A DNA stretch of 64,000 nt from Paracoccaceae bacterium (GCA_012103375.1 WLWX01000001.1:3762492-3826491), one strand, 5' to 3'. Positions 1 through 8,594 are shown, counted from the stretch's first letter. A program made the numbers and translations. The notes: generated by a model not told the origin, from the sequence alone.

Positions 1-1213
1 GATGCGGACCGGTCTTATTTTTGGCGCCCGGACCGACCGCATGGCAGGACTTGCAGCGGCGGAATGCCTTTTCGCCCTGGGCCACCAGCGCCGGGTCCGC
101 GGCCTCTGCCGCTTCAGCTGGTGGGTCCAGACTGGCGATTTCCTCGACCGGCTCATCCTCGGCCACGCCGCCCGCGCCCATGAACACGCTTCCGGCAACC
201 CGTTCCTTGCCCCATTCGACACCGCCCAGAAGCGCAAGCTGTTGTTCCATATGGCTTTCCGCCATCGAGCCGTCATCCGCAGGTGTCACACCCACATCCG
301 TGGACCGGCGCGTGATCTGCGCCGCAGCAGTCTTGCAGTTTTCCATGCAGGGTTCCGCGCGCCACTGGGGATACTCAACCTCTGCCCGGTCATCCACGAC
401 GAAACCATCGGCATTGCCCAGTGTCACATCAGCGAATGTTTCCTGGCTGAGTGTGAAGTCATCGCCCACCAGATCGTTGGAGAACAGGATATAGGCGGTG
501 ATTGCGTAAACCTCATCATCGCTGAGCGTGCCTGCATTTCCGAATGGCATCGAGCGGTGAACGTAATCCCAAACGGTCGAAAGGTACGGCCAATACGACC
601 CCACGGTCTTGACCGGGTTTTCATCGGCAAGCGTGTCGAAGCCGCCCGCCAGCACCGGCCAGTTGTCGCGGCCTTCAGCGAAATCGCCATGGCACGACGC
701 GCATTTTTCACCGAACACCTCTTCACCTGTCCACACATCGCCCGCGCCTTCGGGCAAGCCGCGCCCATCAGGCAGGACGTCGACGTCCCATGCGGCGATT
801 TCCTCGGGCAGCGCGGTGCGGCCCAGGCCGAAACCCTGATCCGGCTTAGGCGCCGCCGTCACAAGGGTTGCGGCATCGGTGGCGGGCGCATCGGACGTCT
901 TTGCCTGCGCAGTTTGCAGTTGTGTCTGAAGCGCCGCGATCTGACGCTCGGCAGCGTTGGCCTGCGCGCCAGCCTCTGCACGCAGCGCGGCCATCTGTTC
1001 CTCGGTCGTCGCGCTCAAGGCTTCGAGCGCGGTTCGCAGCTCACCCGCTTCGGCCACCTGCGCAGAGGCAACGGCCTGCGCCGCGGTCAGGTTGGCCTCC
1101 AGCACGTCGATCCGGTCATTGCCATAGCTGCTGGTCGCGATGCCGTAGGCCCCGCCAAGCACCAGCGCGGTGCCACCGGCGGCGGGCAGTGCAAGGTTAA
1201 GAAACTTCGACAT
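1..1213 (-). CDS. soxD: SoxD, diheme cytochrome c subunit of sulfane dehydrogenase (3' end outside window)
   Basis: Reading on the minus strand from ATG at 1213, an open frame runs off the left edge, so the C-terminus is missing. It begins with a membrane-type signal/anchor (MSKFLNLALPAAGGTALVLG) followed by an Ala/Gln/Glu-rich probable coiled coil, then a c-type cytochrome domain with heme site KCASCH and a second site RCKSCH near the window edge. Two heme sites after a long linker fit SoxD, which with the molybdenum protein SoxC forms Sox(CD)2, the periplasmic enzyme that oxidises the SoxY-bound sulfane sulfur. The start overlaps the end of soxC by 17 bp, implying translational coupling. 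It ends the soxXYZABCD order. Confidence 0.93.
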   Translation of the reverse strand, partial: MSKFLNLALPAAGGTALVLGGAYGIATSSYGNDRIDVLEANLTAAQAVASAQVAEAGELRTALEALSATTEEQMAALRAEAGAQANAAERQIAALQTQLQTAQAKTSDAPATDAATLVTAAPKPDQGFGLGRTALPEEIAAWDVDVLPDGRGLPEGAGDVWTGEEVFGEKCASCHGDFAEGRDNWPVLAGGFDTLADENPVKTVGSYWPYLSTVWDYVHRSMPFGNAGTLSDDEVYAITAYILFSNDLVGDDFTLSQETFADVTLGNADGFVVDDRAEVEYPQWRAEPCMENCKTAAAQITRRSTDVGVTPADDGSMAESHMEQQLALLGGVEWGKERVAGSVFMGAGGVAEDEPVEEIASLDPPAEAAEAADPALVAQGEKAFRRCKSCHAVGPGAKNKTGPH

Positions 1214-2453
1214 TTTCGGCCCTCCCATCCGTGCTCAGCGCCCAAGTCTGAATGGCGTTGTTGTGATAGACCGAGTTCTCGCCGCGCACCGCGCGCAGTT
1301 GATCCTTGGTCGGCTGTACATAGCCGGTGTCGTCCATCGCGCGGGCCTGTAGCAGCCAGGGTTCGCCGTTCCATTCGGTGTCCAGATAGAACCGCGTCAG
1401 CGCCTTGGCGTCGCCCTGCCGCCCCAGCCGCGCCGTTTCCCATGTCATGCCACCGTCCTTGGAAACGTCAACGCGGGTGATCTGCCCGTGGCCCGACCAG
1501 GCCAGCCCGGTGATGACCAGTGGCCCGGCCCCATGGGTGATCGGTTGCTGCGGGCTGGGTGAGGTGATGATGGACTTCGCATCCATCACCCAAGTCCATT
1601 TCCGCGCCGTGCCGTCCGCCAAAACGTCGGTGTATTTACTCGTTTCCTCACGGCTTTCGACCGGCGCATCGGTCACTTCGATCCGGCGCAGCCACTTGAC
1701 CCAAAGGTTCCCTTCCCACCCCGGCACAACCAGTCGCACGGGGTATCCGTGTTCCTTGCGCAGGGCTTCGCCATTGGCCTTGAAGGCGACCAGCACATCG
1801 TCCAGCGCTTTTTCCATCGGGATCGACCGCCCGTTGGAGGACGCATCGGCCCCTTCGACATAGACCCATTTGTCGGCTGACACATCTGCGCCCGCCTCGG
1901 CCAGCAACCTGCGCAGCGGGATGCCGGTGTATTCCATGTTGTGGATCATGCCGTGGGTGAACTGTGCACCGTTCAGCTGCGCCCCGGCCCATTCCATGCC
2001 GGAATTGGCGGCGCATTCACAGAAATAGACGCGGTTTTCGCGCGGGAAACGCTCCAAATCCTCGTAGGTGAAGACCAGCGGGCGGTCGACCAACCCGTTG
2101 ATCATCAGGCGATAATTCTCTTTCGCCAGCTCAATCGCACCGGAATGGTGGCGTTCAAACGCGCAGCCCTGCGGTGTGATCGTCCCGTCCAGCGCATGAA
2201 TCGGCGTGAAGTTGATCGAGCTGATCGGGTCCGCCGTCAGCCAGGGCACATTGCGGCGGATCACGTCTGCTTCAAACCGGATCGGCAGGCCGTAGGGCGT
2301 CGCGTCCACCGGGTCGCCGGGAAAGCTCGCCCAGTCCTGCAGGTCGGTAATCAGCGGGTCGGGCGCAGCGGCGGCGCGCCCGGCCATCATCGCGGCTGAA
2401 CCGGCAAGCGCGCCGCGCAGCAGGCTGCGTCGGGTTGTGTTGTTTTCGCTCAT
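1197..2453 (-). CDS. soxC: SoxC, molybdopterin subunit of sulfane dehydrogenase
   Basis: The 418-residue protein belongs to the sulfite-oxidase family. It starts at MSENNTTRRSLLRGALAG, a twin-arginine signal suited to export of a folded molybdenum cofactor protein, and the start follows a GGAGGA ribosome site. The oxidised-molybdopterin domain carries the cysteine expected to ligand molybdenum in VYFCECAANSG, and a dimerisation domain follows with the GHGQITRVDVSKDGGMTW stretch typical of the family. SoxC pairs with SoxD to remove electrons from the sulfane sulfur carried on SoxYZ. A longer upstream frame exists but would run into soxB, so the Tat start is preferred. Confidence 0.95.
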   Translation of the reverse strand: MSENNTTRRSLLRGALAGSAAMMAGRAAAAPDPLITDLQDWASFPGDPVDATPYGLPIRFEADVIRRNVPWLTADPISSINFTPIHALDGTITPQGCAFERHHSGAIELAKENYRLMINGLVDRPLVFTYEDLERFPRENRVYFCECAANSGMEWAGAQLNGAQFTHGMIHNMEYTGIPLRRLLAEAGADVSADKWVYVEGADASSNGRSIPMEKALDDVLVAFKANGEALRKEHGYPVRLVVPGWEGNLWVKWLRRIEVTDAPVESREETSKYTDVLADGTARKWTWVMDAKSIITSPSPQQPITHGAGPLVITGLAWSGHGQITRVDVSKDGGMTWETARLGRQGDAKALTRFYLDTEWNGEPWLLQARAMDDTGYVQPTKDQLRAVRGENSVYHNNAIQTWALSTDGRAENVEVS

Positions 2454-2463
2454 CGCGTCCTCC

Positions 2464-4161
2464 TCAGGCGTTGATGATCTCGACAGAGTTGTTCGGTGCA
2501 AGCGATACGGTGCCCTGGGCCTTGATGTGTGCTTCGACCACGTCCCAGATCGGCGGACCTTCGGTGTCTTCGTTGACGCTGGCCCAGCCCGCGACGACAT
2601 AGGCGCGCGCGGGATCAATCGCCTCACCAGTGGACAGCAGGGTCATGTCGCTGATCCGTTCCCCCTGTGGTTTCGCGATGTCGATCCGATAGCCGAGGCC
2701 GCCGGTGCGCACCATGTCGCCGCCCTGCTGGAAGAACGGGTCGGGGTTGAAGATGTTGTCGGCCACGTCTTCCAGAACGATTTTCAGAAACTCGCCCGTC
2801 ATCTCGGTCCGGTAGGCTTCGGGGTAAGTCATCGAAGTGACGTTCCAGATGTCTTCGCGGGTGATAGCCTGCCCCGGAATGACCGACGGCCCCCAGCGCA
2901 CTCCGGGGGACAGCGCAATCTCTGCATCGCGCTGGGACAGCAGCGCATCGCAGATCAGATCGTCCCAGGTGCCGTTGAAGTTGCCACGGCGGTAGAGCAG
3001 CGTATCGGTCTGGCCGATGACCTCGGTCAGCGCGTCAATGTGCGGCGCGCGCTCCGCCTCGATCACGGCTGCAACCTCGGCGTCCGGTTCGATCACGTCC
3101 GAGAATATCGGGATCAGCTTGTGGCGGAAGCCCATCATCCGACCGTTCTGAATATCCAGATCGACGCGGCTGACGAACTTCCCGTTCGAGCCTGACGGCA
3201 CAATGATCGTTTCGCCCGCCAGCACCGGTTCGGGCAGCGCGTCATGGGTGTGGCCCGACAGGATTACGTCGATGCCGCTGACGATCTCCGCCATTTTCTT
3301 GTCGACGTCAAAGCCATTGTGGCTGAGGCAGACGACGCATTCCGCACCCTCGGCCCGGACCTGATCGACAATCTCTTGCATCCGTTCATCCCGGATCCCG
3401 AAGGAGTATTCGGGGAACATCCAGCGCGGGTTGGCGATGGGCATATAGGGGAAGGCCTGACCGATCACGGCAATCTTGACGCCGCCGCGTTCGAAAAATT
3501 TGTAGGGCGGGAACAACTCGACCGGTTCGTCCCATTCGACATCGAAGATATTCTGACCCAGGGCGGCGAAGGGCAGCCCCTCGACCAGTTCGGTCACCCG
3601 GTCGGACCCCAGCGTGAATTCCCAATGAAAGGTCATTGCGTCGGGCTTCAGCGTGTTCATCACGTTGACCATATCCTGCCCGGCGGTTTGATAGCAGGTG
3701 TAGGACCCGTGCCAGGTGTCGCCGCCATCCAGCAACAGCGCGTCGGGCCGGTCGGCGCGGATCGCGTTGATCACGGTGGCCACCCGGTCGAGGCCACCCA
3801 TCCGGCCATAGCCTTCGGCCAGCGCCGTGAAGTCCCCGGAACTCAGCGCGTAATGCGACGGGCTGCCATCGTCGATGCCATAGAGTTTGCGGAAATCCGC
3901 GCCCGTGACATGGGGCACCACGCCCTTGTTGTCACCGACGCCGATATTGACCGAAGGTTCGCGGAAATAGATCGGCACCATCTGCGCGTGGATGTCCGTG
4001 ACATGGATCAACGAGACATTCCCGAAGGTGTCAAACTGCAACAACTGGTCCTGTGTCAGGCGCTGCTGTGCGGCCAGTCGCGCCCAGTTTCCGAACCCCG
4101 CCCCCCCGACAATCGCCGAGGCGGCCATGGACGCTTGCAGAAAATCGCGACGCGAGATCAT
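2464..4161 (-). CDS. soxB: SoxB, thiosulfohydrolase (dimanganese hydrolase)
   Basis: A 565-residue periplasmic hydrolase of the 5'-nucleotidase/metallophosphatase type. The start MISRRDFLQASMAASA is a classic Tat signal behind a GGAG site. Metal-binding blocks are visible in order: HVTDIHAQ (D56, H58), DGGDTWHGS, LGQNI, LSHNG and SGHTHD, followed by the C-terminal 5'-nucleotidase domain. SoxB hydrolyses the terminal sulfone as sulfate from S-sulfonated SoxYZ. It sits between soxA and soxC on the minus strand, but a strong hairpin with a T run lies between soxA and soxB, so its expression may be reduced relative to soxXYZA. Confidence 0.95.
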   Translation of the reverse strand: MISRRDFLQASMAASAIVGGAGFGNWARLAAQQRLTQDQLLQFDTFGNVSLIHVTDIHAQMVPIYFREPSVNIGVGDNKGVVPHVTGADFRKLYGIDDGSPSHYALSSGDFTALAEGYGRMGGLDRVATVINAIRADRPDALLLDGGDTWHGSYTCYQTAGQDMVNVMNTLKPDAMTFHWEFTLGSDRVTELVEGLPFAALGQNIFDVEWDEPVELFPPYKFFERGGVKIAVIGQAFPYMPIANPRWMFPEYSFGIRDERMQEIVDQVRAEGAECVVCLSHNGFDVDKKMAEIVSGIDVILSGHTHDALPEPVLAGETIIVPSGSNGKFVSRVDLDIQNGRMMGFRHKLIPIFSDVIEPDAEVAAVIEAERAPHIDALTEVIGQTDTLLYRRGNFNGTWDDLICDALLSQRDAEIALSPGVRWGPSVIPGQAITREDIWNVTSMTYPEAYRTEMTGEFLKIVLEDVADNIFNPDPFFQQGGDMVRTGGLGYRIDIAKPQGERISDMTLLSTGEAIDPARAYVVAGWASVNEDTEGPPIWDVVEAHIKAQGTVSLAPNNSVEIINA

Positions 4162-4204
4162 CGGAGGGCTCCAATCATATGCGCATTGTTGAATGCGTGT
4201 GCTT

Positions 4205-4240
4205 AGAAAAAAGCCCGCCCCCGACAATTCGAGGGCGGGC
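4205..4240 (-). terminator. Intrinsic terminator or attenuator between soxA and soxB
   Basis: Read on the minus strand just after the soxA stop, GCCCGCCC at 4233-4240 pairs with GGGCGGGC at 4213-4220 around a 12-nt loop and is followed by six Ts (4207-4212 on plus are A). This has the form of a rho-independent terminator inside an otherwise continuous gene row. It may lower transcription of soxBCD or protect the upstream mRNA end. Confidence 0.75.
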
Positions 4241-4248
4241 CATATGGC

Positions 4249-5076
4249 TTAGTTGCGAACGGCGGGTGTTTCGACCGACAGCCCTTCGCCGCGTGAAGCG
4301 ATGTAAAGCTCCAGCGCCTTGAATTCGGGCGAACCTTCCTTGTAGGGCGTCGCGCGAATGTTGCTCATGCAGCCTTTGAAACGCCCGTGGGTCGTGTTGA
4401 TCTTGGCGTTCTTCAGCCGGTACAGCGGAAAGCCGTTGATCTGGCCCTGGCTCAGGTGATCGGCGCGGATCATGTTGCCGTAGTTGTCCTCGTGACAATT
4501 GGAGCACGCCATGTCGAGCTGGCCAACGCGGGTATAGTAGAGGTCCTTGCCACGTTCCCAGAAGGGGGCGGCGTCACCGTCGATGGCGACACTCATCGTC
4601 ATGCCGCGCGATTGGTGCGCAATCAGCGCGGTCATGGCCGACATTTTGGCGCCGGAGTATTTCCACGCCTCGCCGCCCATACGCTCGGTCACGCATTCGT
4701 TGACAAGGTTGGTCAAAGTGACCAGCTCACCATCTTCGACACGCGGCAGCGATGGCTTCAGACCCGCGAAATCGGCCACATCGTCGTGGCAGCTTGAACA
4801 GGATTTGCCCTCGCTCCCCTCAACCGTGTCCCATTGATCAATGGCCTGATCGAGGAACAGGAATGACGGGTTGTCGAAGTCATCAAGCTGCAAGGCCTGG
4901 GTTTCGTCGGTTCGGTAGGTCCAGCCCGAATAGATCGTGCTGACATTTTCCATATGCGCCGGGGCGTCCACTTGGGTCACGAAGACCTCACCCTCGATTT
5001 CCAGCGTCGAATCCTCGCCCGCGAATGCGACCGAGGCCGAAAGCATGGCTGCCGTGGCTATCAGGTATTTGTTCAT
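4249..5076 (-). CDS. soxA: SoxA, diheme c-type cytochrome of the SoxAX complex
   Basis: A 275-residue protein with Sec signal MNKYLIATAAMLSASVAFAG; the start follows AGGGAGGATAAC. Two heme-binding sites are visible (KSCSSCH and MACSNCH), and the cysteine heme ligand of SoxA appears near the C-terminus in FKGCMSNIRATPY. SoxA with SoxX catalyses oxidative coupling of thiosulfate to the SoxY cysteine. Both CxxCH sites are intact, so this is the diheme form. It lies directly after soxZ in the operon. Confidence 0.95.
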   Translation of the reverse strand: MNKYLIATAAMLSASVAFAGEDSTLEIEGEVFVTQVDAPAHMENVSTIYSGWTYRTDETQALQLDDFDNPSFLFLDQAIDQWDTVEGSEGKSCSSCHDDVADFAGLKPSLPRVEDGELVTLTNLVNECVTERMGGEAWKYSGAKMSAMTALIAHQSRGMTMSVAIDGDAAPFWERGKDLYYTRVGQLDMACSNCHEDNYGNMIRADHLSQGQINGFPLYRLKNAKINTTHGRFKGCMSNIRATPYKEGSPEFKALELYIASRGEGLSVETPAVRN

Positions 5077-5103
5077 TGTTATCCTCCCTGTCGCGTCAGC
5101 CAT

Positions 5104-5433
5104 TTAGCTTACGTCGATGGATTTGGTCGTCTCATAGACCGAGCCATCGTCGTCATACCAGGTGAACGTAAACTCGCCCGATTCCGGCACGATCGCGTCG
5201 AACTGGAAATACGGATTGGTCGAGATTGCAGGCTCTAGCGTCACGTCGATGACGTTCTGGCCGTTGAAGTCCGCCGTAAACCGATTGATGATCGACCGCG
5301 GGATCGGGTTGCCATCGCCATCCTTGCGCTGGCCCGATTCCATCTTGTGGCTGATCAGAGTCTTGATCGTGATCGTTTCACCTGCCGAAGCGGACTTCGG
5401 GACTTTGACGCGGGGTTTTACACCGTCTGCCAT
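5104..5433 (-). CDS. soxZ: SoxZ, sulfur carrier partner protein
   Basis: A 109-residue protein with no signal peptide and an immunoglobulin-like beta fold pattern (KVPKSASAGETITIKTLISHKMESG and FTFTWYDDDGSVYE), matching SoxZ in length and in these conserved stretches. SoxZ forms the heterodimer with SoxY and is co-exported with it. The gene lies 21 bp after soxY and before soxA. Confidence 0.95.
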   Translation of the reverse strand: MADGVKPRVKVPKSASAGETITIKTLISHKMESGQRKDGDGNPIPRSIINRFTADFNGQNVIDVTLEPAISTNPYFQFDAIVPESGEFTFTWYDDDGSVYETTKSIDVS

Positions 5434-5454
5434 TTAACTTCTCCTTCGTCTCGC

Positions 5455-5877
5455 TCAGCCGCCGCAGCCGCCGATGGTTACTTTCACGGCCGCTTCGGCA
5501 CGCACGAACGATCCGTCTGCCATCTTCGCAATGGCGATGACGTTCTGGCTTTTGGCCAGACGAATACGGGTCGAGACACTGCGCGACGGGTTCAGCGGGC
5601 CGAAATTGACGGTCGCGACCGCCGGAACCGGGTTGCCATCGGCGTAGATCGCCACCGCAACCGCACCGGGGGCTTCGACCTCGATGGGCACTGTATTGCC
5701 GTTCTCGGCAATCTCGGGCGCGGTCAGAACCAACGCGCCACTGCCGGTTTCCGCACCGCCAGTGAACTCGGCGATCAGATCATCGGTTGCCGACGCGAAG
5801 GCAGGCAGACCGGCGAAGGCCGTGCCCGCAAAAGCGGCGGACCCCAGTACAAATACGTCTCGACGTGTGAGTGTCAT
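5455..5877 (-). CDS. soxY: SoxY, covalent sulfur carrier protein
   Basis: A 140-residue protein with a Tat-like signal (MTLTRRDVFVLGSAAFAGTA) and the diagnostic swinging arm at the extreme C-terminus, TIGGCGG, whose cysteine carries the sulfur intermediates through the Sox cycle. Two adjacent ATG codons (5880 and 5877) are possible; 5877 has the better spacing from the GGGAGG site. It is the substrate carrier for SoxAX, SoxB and SoxCD encoded around it. Confidence 0.95.
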   Translation of the reverse strand: MTLTRRDVFVLGSAAFAGTAFAGLPAFASATDDLIAEFTGGAETGSGALVLTAPEIAENGNTVPIEVEAPGAVAVAIYADGNPVPAVATVNFGPLNPSRSVSTRIRLAKSQNVIAIAKMADGSFVRAEAAVKVTIGGCGG

Positions 5878-5893
5878 CATTCCCTCCCCGACG

Positions 5894-6346
5894 TCATTCT
5901 TTGAGTGTCAACAAATAGGCAACCACATCTTCGACCTGTTGGGCGGTCAGGATGGATTTGCCTGCGAATTTATCCAACGGACGCTCGTACCCGTCGTCGA
6001 TGTAAAAGGCCGGCATGATCGTGCCTTCGAACATCTGCTTGGAGTTCGTCACGATGCCGCGCAACTCAGCCTCGCTCCAGCGATCGGCGACACCGTCCAG
6101 CGGCGGGCCAACTTCGCCATGGAATGGCTGTTCCTCCATGTCGGCGTTCATGTGGCAGGCCAGGCAATTGCCCAGTTTGCGCCCCATGGCCACCTTGCGC
6201 CCCTCGGCGGCGTCACCCGCCTGCCCGGTCAGCGAGTCTTCCACGGCCCCGTCAGCGAACGCCACCATCATCGGCTTCACGTCTTCGGCTGCCAGCGGAA
6301 ATGCGAGAATTGCGGCGAATCCGGTCGCCAATCCTATGCGTTTCAT
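5894..6346 (-). CDS. soxX: SoxX, monoheme c-type cytochrome
   Basis: A 150-residue cytochrome with signal MKRIGLATGFAAILAFPLAA, one heme site (GNCLACH) and a distal methionine candidate in GTIMPAFY. It is the small subunit of SoxAX. It is the first gene of soxXYZABCD, and a perfect ATTC-N8-GAAT palindrome lies about 65 bp upstream, as expected for repression by SoxR. Confidence 0.94.
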   Translation of the reverse strand: MKRIGLATGFAAILAFPLAAEDVKPMMVAFADGAVEDSLTGQAGDAAEGRKVAMGRKLGNCLACHMNADMEEQPFHGEVGPPLDGVADRWSEAELRGIVTNSKQMFEGTIMPAFYIDDGYERPLDKFAGKSILTAQQVEDVVAYLLTLKE

Positions 6347-6408
6347 GAGCCCTCCCTAAGCTCGGATTTTACGTAGACTACGGTACACTATCCCGTGATC
6401 GCAACAAC

Positions 6409-6428
6409 AAATTCGTTTTTTTGAATTT
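6409..6428. promoter_or_regulatory. Predicted SoxR operator upstream of soxX
   Basis: AAATTCGTTTTTTTGAATTT is an inverted repeat (AAATTC/GAATTT, 8-nt spacer). It matches the ATTC-N8-GAAT site recognised by the related persulfide sensor SqrR of Rhodobacter. It lies in the soxW-soxX gap, where SoxR is known to bind in other sox loci. Seen: the palindrome. Inferred: the regulator. Confidence 0.7.
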
Positions 6429-6437
6429 TAGAGCGTC

Positions 6438-7004
6438 TCAATCCGTGAATCCGTCATCTCGTTCCTTGATCCGTCGCGCATGGTAGCGTTGGAAATCCTC
6501 CTCGCTATCAAGCAGATACCGCTTTTCGTGAACCCAGGTCATCAGATCCAGAGTAGTGCCTTTGGAAAACGCGCCCGGCATGGCGGCAACGGCAGCTTGT
6601 GTAGCTGACATCCCCGGCGGCACCGCTTCGGGCAAATACATGATTGTCGGCGTGAACAGGATGCCCCACTTACGGGCCATTTGCTTTTCGCTTAGCGTTT
6701 CGCCGTCGAAATCAGTGACCTCGGTATCGCCATGGAGATTCAGCTGAACGACGAAAAAATTAGCTTCAATCATCTGCGTCACGTCCGGATCCGGAAACAC
6801 CTCATTATGCATTTTGGCACAATAGCCACATCCGCGTTGTTCAAACATGATCAGCAGGCGCTTGCCTTCGGCATTGGCCTCGTCCAGGTCTTTGAAGGTG
6901 TCGCGCATCCAGGGCGTCTTGTGCAGCCCGTCATCGCCGACTTCGACGGCCGCGACGTTGGTGGCAAATGCCACCGCGAGTAGTGCAAGGATCAAACGTT
7001 TCAT
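6438..7004 (-). CDS. soxW: SoxW, periplasmic thioredoxin-like protein
   Basis: A 188-residue protein with signal MKRLILALLAVAFATNVAAV and a thioredoxin fold with active site RGCGYCAKMH, plus the cis-proline region GILFTPTIMYL. SoxW receives electrons from SoxV and is thought to keep Sox components reduced. The start at 7004 follows a GGAGGAC site and lies 17 bp after soxV. A much longer in-frame upstream extension overlaps soxV in another frame and is not used. Confidence 0.92.
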   Translation of the reverse strand: MKRLILALLAVAFATNVAAVEVGDDGLHKTPWMRDTFKDLDEANAEGKRLLIMFEQRGCGYCAKMHNEVFPDPDVTQMIEANFFVVQLNLHGDTEVTDFDGETLSEKQMARKWGILFTPTIMYLPEAVPPGMSATQAAVAAMPGAFSKGTTLDLMTWVHEKRYLLDSEEDFQRYHARRIKERDDGFTD

Positions 7005-7021
7005 AAGAAGTCCTCCGGTGG

Positions 7022-7762
7022 TCAGCCCACGGCGCTGAACGACGGGAAGGTGTCCAGCATCCATTGAGCAATGATGTTGATTGTATTGGTGGCGATCAAG
7101 ATGCCGAAGACGATCAGCAGCACGCCCATCAGCTTTTCGACAAGACCCAGGTGGCGGCGGAACCGCGCCATCCAGGACATGAACGGGCCGATGAACAGGG
7201 CGGCGACGACGAACGGCAGTGTCATGCCAAGACCATAGGCAAACAGAAGATAGGCCCCCTGCCCGACCGTCTCCTGACCCGCAGCGGTGAACAGGATCGC
7301 CGCCAGAACCGGCCCGACGCAGGGCGTCCAGCCAAACGCAAAGGCCAGCCCGATGACATAGGCCCCGACATACCCGAGGTTCGAGGTATCGCCCGCGTCC
7401 GAGCGCAATTGCCTGTACAGCAGCCCGATCCGGACCACGCCCAGAAAGTGCAGCCCCATCGCGATGATGATCGCTGCCGCAGTCCAGCGCAGAATGTCGA
7501 AATACTCTCGCACCACCTGCCCGAAGGCAGTGGCGGTCGCGCCCAGCCCCATGAACACCGTGATGATGCCCAGTGCAAACAGGACCGACGCGAAAAACGC
7601 CCGGCGGCGTACGGCGGGGGTGACGCTGGCCCCCTCGGCGATCTGGTTCATGCCGACGCCAGCCAGATACGACAGGTAAAACGGCACAATCGGCAGGATG
7701 CAGGGCGACAGGAACGATAACAATCCTGCGATCACGGCGCCAAAGAAGGTGACATCGAACAT
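7022..7762 (-). CDS. soxV: SoxV, CcdA-type membrane thiol transporter
   Basis: A 246-residue CcdA/DsbD-family membrane protein with about six transmembrane segments. The redox cysteines sit in the two family motifs LSPCILPIVPFYLSY and GWTPCVGPVLAA. SoxV carries reducing equivalents from cytoplasmic thioredoxin to SoxW. It is the first gene of the minus-strand soxVW pair and is divergent from soxS across a 41-bp gap that contains a predicted SoxR site. Confidence 0.92.
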   Translation of the reverse strand: MFDVTFFGAVIAGLLSFLSPCILPIVPFYLSYLAGVGMNQIAEGASVTPAVRRRAFFASVLFALGIITVFMGLGATATAFGQVVREYFDILRWTAAAIIIAMGLHFLGVVRIGLLYRQLRSDAGDTSNLGYVGAYVIGLAFAFGWTPCVGPVLAAILFTAAGQETVGQGAYLLFAYGLGMTLPFVVAALFIGPFMSWMARFRRHLGLVEKLMGVLLIVFGILIATNTINIIAQWMLDTFPSFSAVG

Positions 7763-7787
7763 GACGGCGGCCCAGGATTGTTGAAGA

Positions 7788-7803
7788 ATTCAAATATTAG
7801 ATT
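7788..7803. promoter_or_regulatory. Predicted SoxR operator between soxV and soxS
   Basis: ATTCAAATATTAGATT fits ATTC-N8-GAAT with one mismatch in the last half-site (GATT). It occupies the 41-bp gap between the divergent soxV and soxS genes, so one bound repressor could control both directions. The overlapping TTGAAGAATTCAA (7781-7793) is a second short inverted repeat. Confidence 0.55.
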
Positions 7804-8211
7804 ATGATTGAGCAAGCTGATCGTCAATCGGAGCGTTCTTTGACCGCAGTAAGAGCCTTCCTGCTGGCCGTCCTCGTCGCGTTGCCAGCCACAGTGCGCG
7901 CCGAAGCCATCCTGCTGATGGCCGAGGAAGACGGCTGTTTCTGGTGTGAGCGCTGGAACACGGAAATCGCCGTGATTTATCCGAAGACGGCGGAAGGCAA
8001 AGCCGCGCCGCTGCGCCGCTATGATATTCACGACACGCCCCCCGATGGTATTTCACTGACATCAAGTGTCCGCTTCACGCCGACCTTCCTGCTGGTTCAG
8101 GACGGTGTCCAGGTTGACCGACTGGAGGGCTACCCCGGCGAAGATTTCTTCTGGGGCCTTTTGGCGATGATGCTGGAACGGGCGGGGATCGCCCAGAACG
8201 AAGCGGGGTAA
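7804..8211 (+). CDS. soxS: SoxS, periplasmic thioredoxin-like reductant of SoxY
   Basis: A 135-residue protein (if the ATG at 7804 is used) with signal TAVRAFLLAVLVALPATVRA and thioredoxin motif DGCFWCERW. SoxS reactivates SoxYZ by reduction in Paracoccus. An alternative TTG start at 7840 sits 5 to 8 bases after GGAG and gives a tighter signal peptide; the ATG lies against the predicted operator, so the TTG may be the true start. It is followed 5 bp later by soxR. Confidence 0.85.
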   Translation: MIEQADRQSERSLTAVRAFLLAVLVALPATVRAEAILLMAEEDGCFWCERWNTEIAVIYPKTAEGKAAPLRRYDIHDTPPDGISLTSSVRFTPTFLLVQDGVQVDRLEGYPGEDFFWGLLAMMLERAGIAQNEAG

Positions 8212-8216
8212 CCGAT

Positions 8217-8594
8217 ATGTCGCTGGAATCGCACGCAAATAATCCGACCGCAGCGCCGTCTCGCTTGCCGGTCTTTGACGAAAACACCTGCGCTGAGGAT
8301 ATGGAGAAGATGATGCGCAACGCGATGCGCGCCTCTGCCTTCCTCAAAGCGATCAGCCACGAGGGGCGCCTGATGATCCTGTGCCATCTGGCGTCGGGCG
8401 AAAAATCGGTGACCGAGCTGGAAGACCTTCTGTCCGCGCGCCAGGCAGCGGTGTCCCAACAACTGTCGCGGTTGCGGCTGGAGGGTTTGGTGACCCCGCG
8501 CCGCGAAGGCAAGGCGATCTATTACCGGCTGACCGACGACCGCCCGCGCCAGATCATCGAGATTGTCTACGATCTGTTTTGCAGATCAAGCTGA
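8217..8594 (+). CDS. soxR: SoxR, ArsR-family persulfide-sensing repressor
   Basis: A 125-residue ArsR/SmtB winged helix protein with recognition helix region SARQAAVSQQLSRLRLEGLV. Cysteines are at 25 (ENTCAED), 56 (MILCHLAS) and 122 (YDLFCRSS). The 66-residue spacing of C56 and C122 equals that of the two sensing cysteines in SqrR (C41/C107), which form a tetrasulfide bridge with reactive sulfur. SoxR represses the sox genes and is relieved by sulfane sulfur. It is cotranscribed with soxS; two ATTC-N8-GAAT-like sites are nearby. Confidence 0.92.
   Translation: MSLESHANNPTAAPSRLPVFDENTCAEDMEKMMRNAMRASAFLKAISHEGRLMILCHLASGEKSVTELEDLLSARQAAVSQQLSRLRLEGLVTPRREGKAIYYRLTDDRPRQIIEIVYDLFCRSS

Noticed and set aside
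2-1480. Long plus-strand open frame over soxD/soxC
   Set aside because: It is antisense to clear SoxD and SoxC coding with CxxCH motifs; its protein is Arg/Cys/His-rich without any domain.
7004-7793. Extended 451-codon reading of soxW upstream through soxV
   Set aside because: The extension is the other frame of soxV, a CcdA-type membrane protein; SoxW starts at its own signal peptide and ribosome site.
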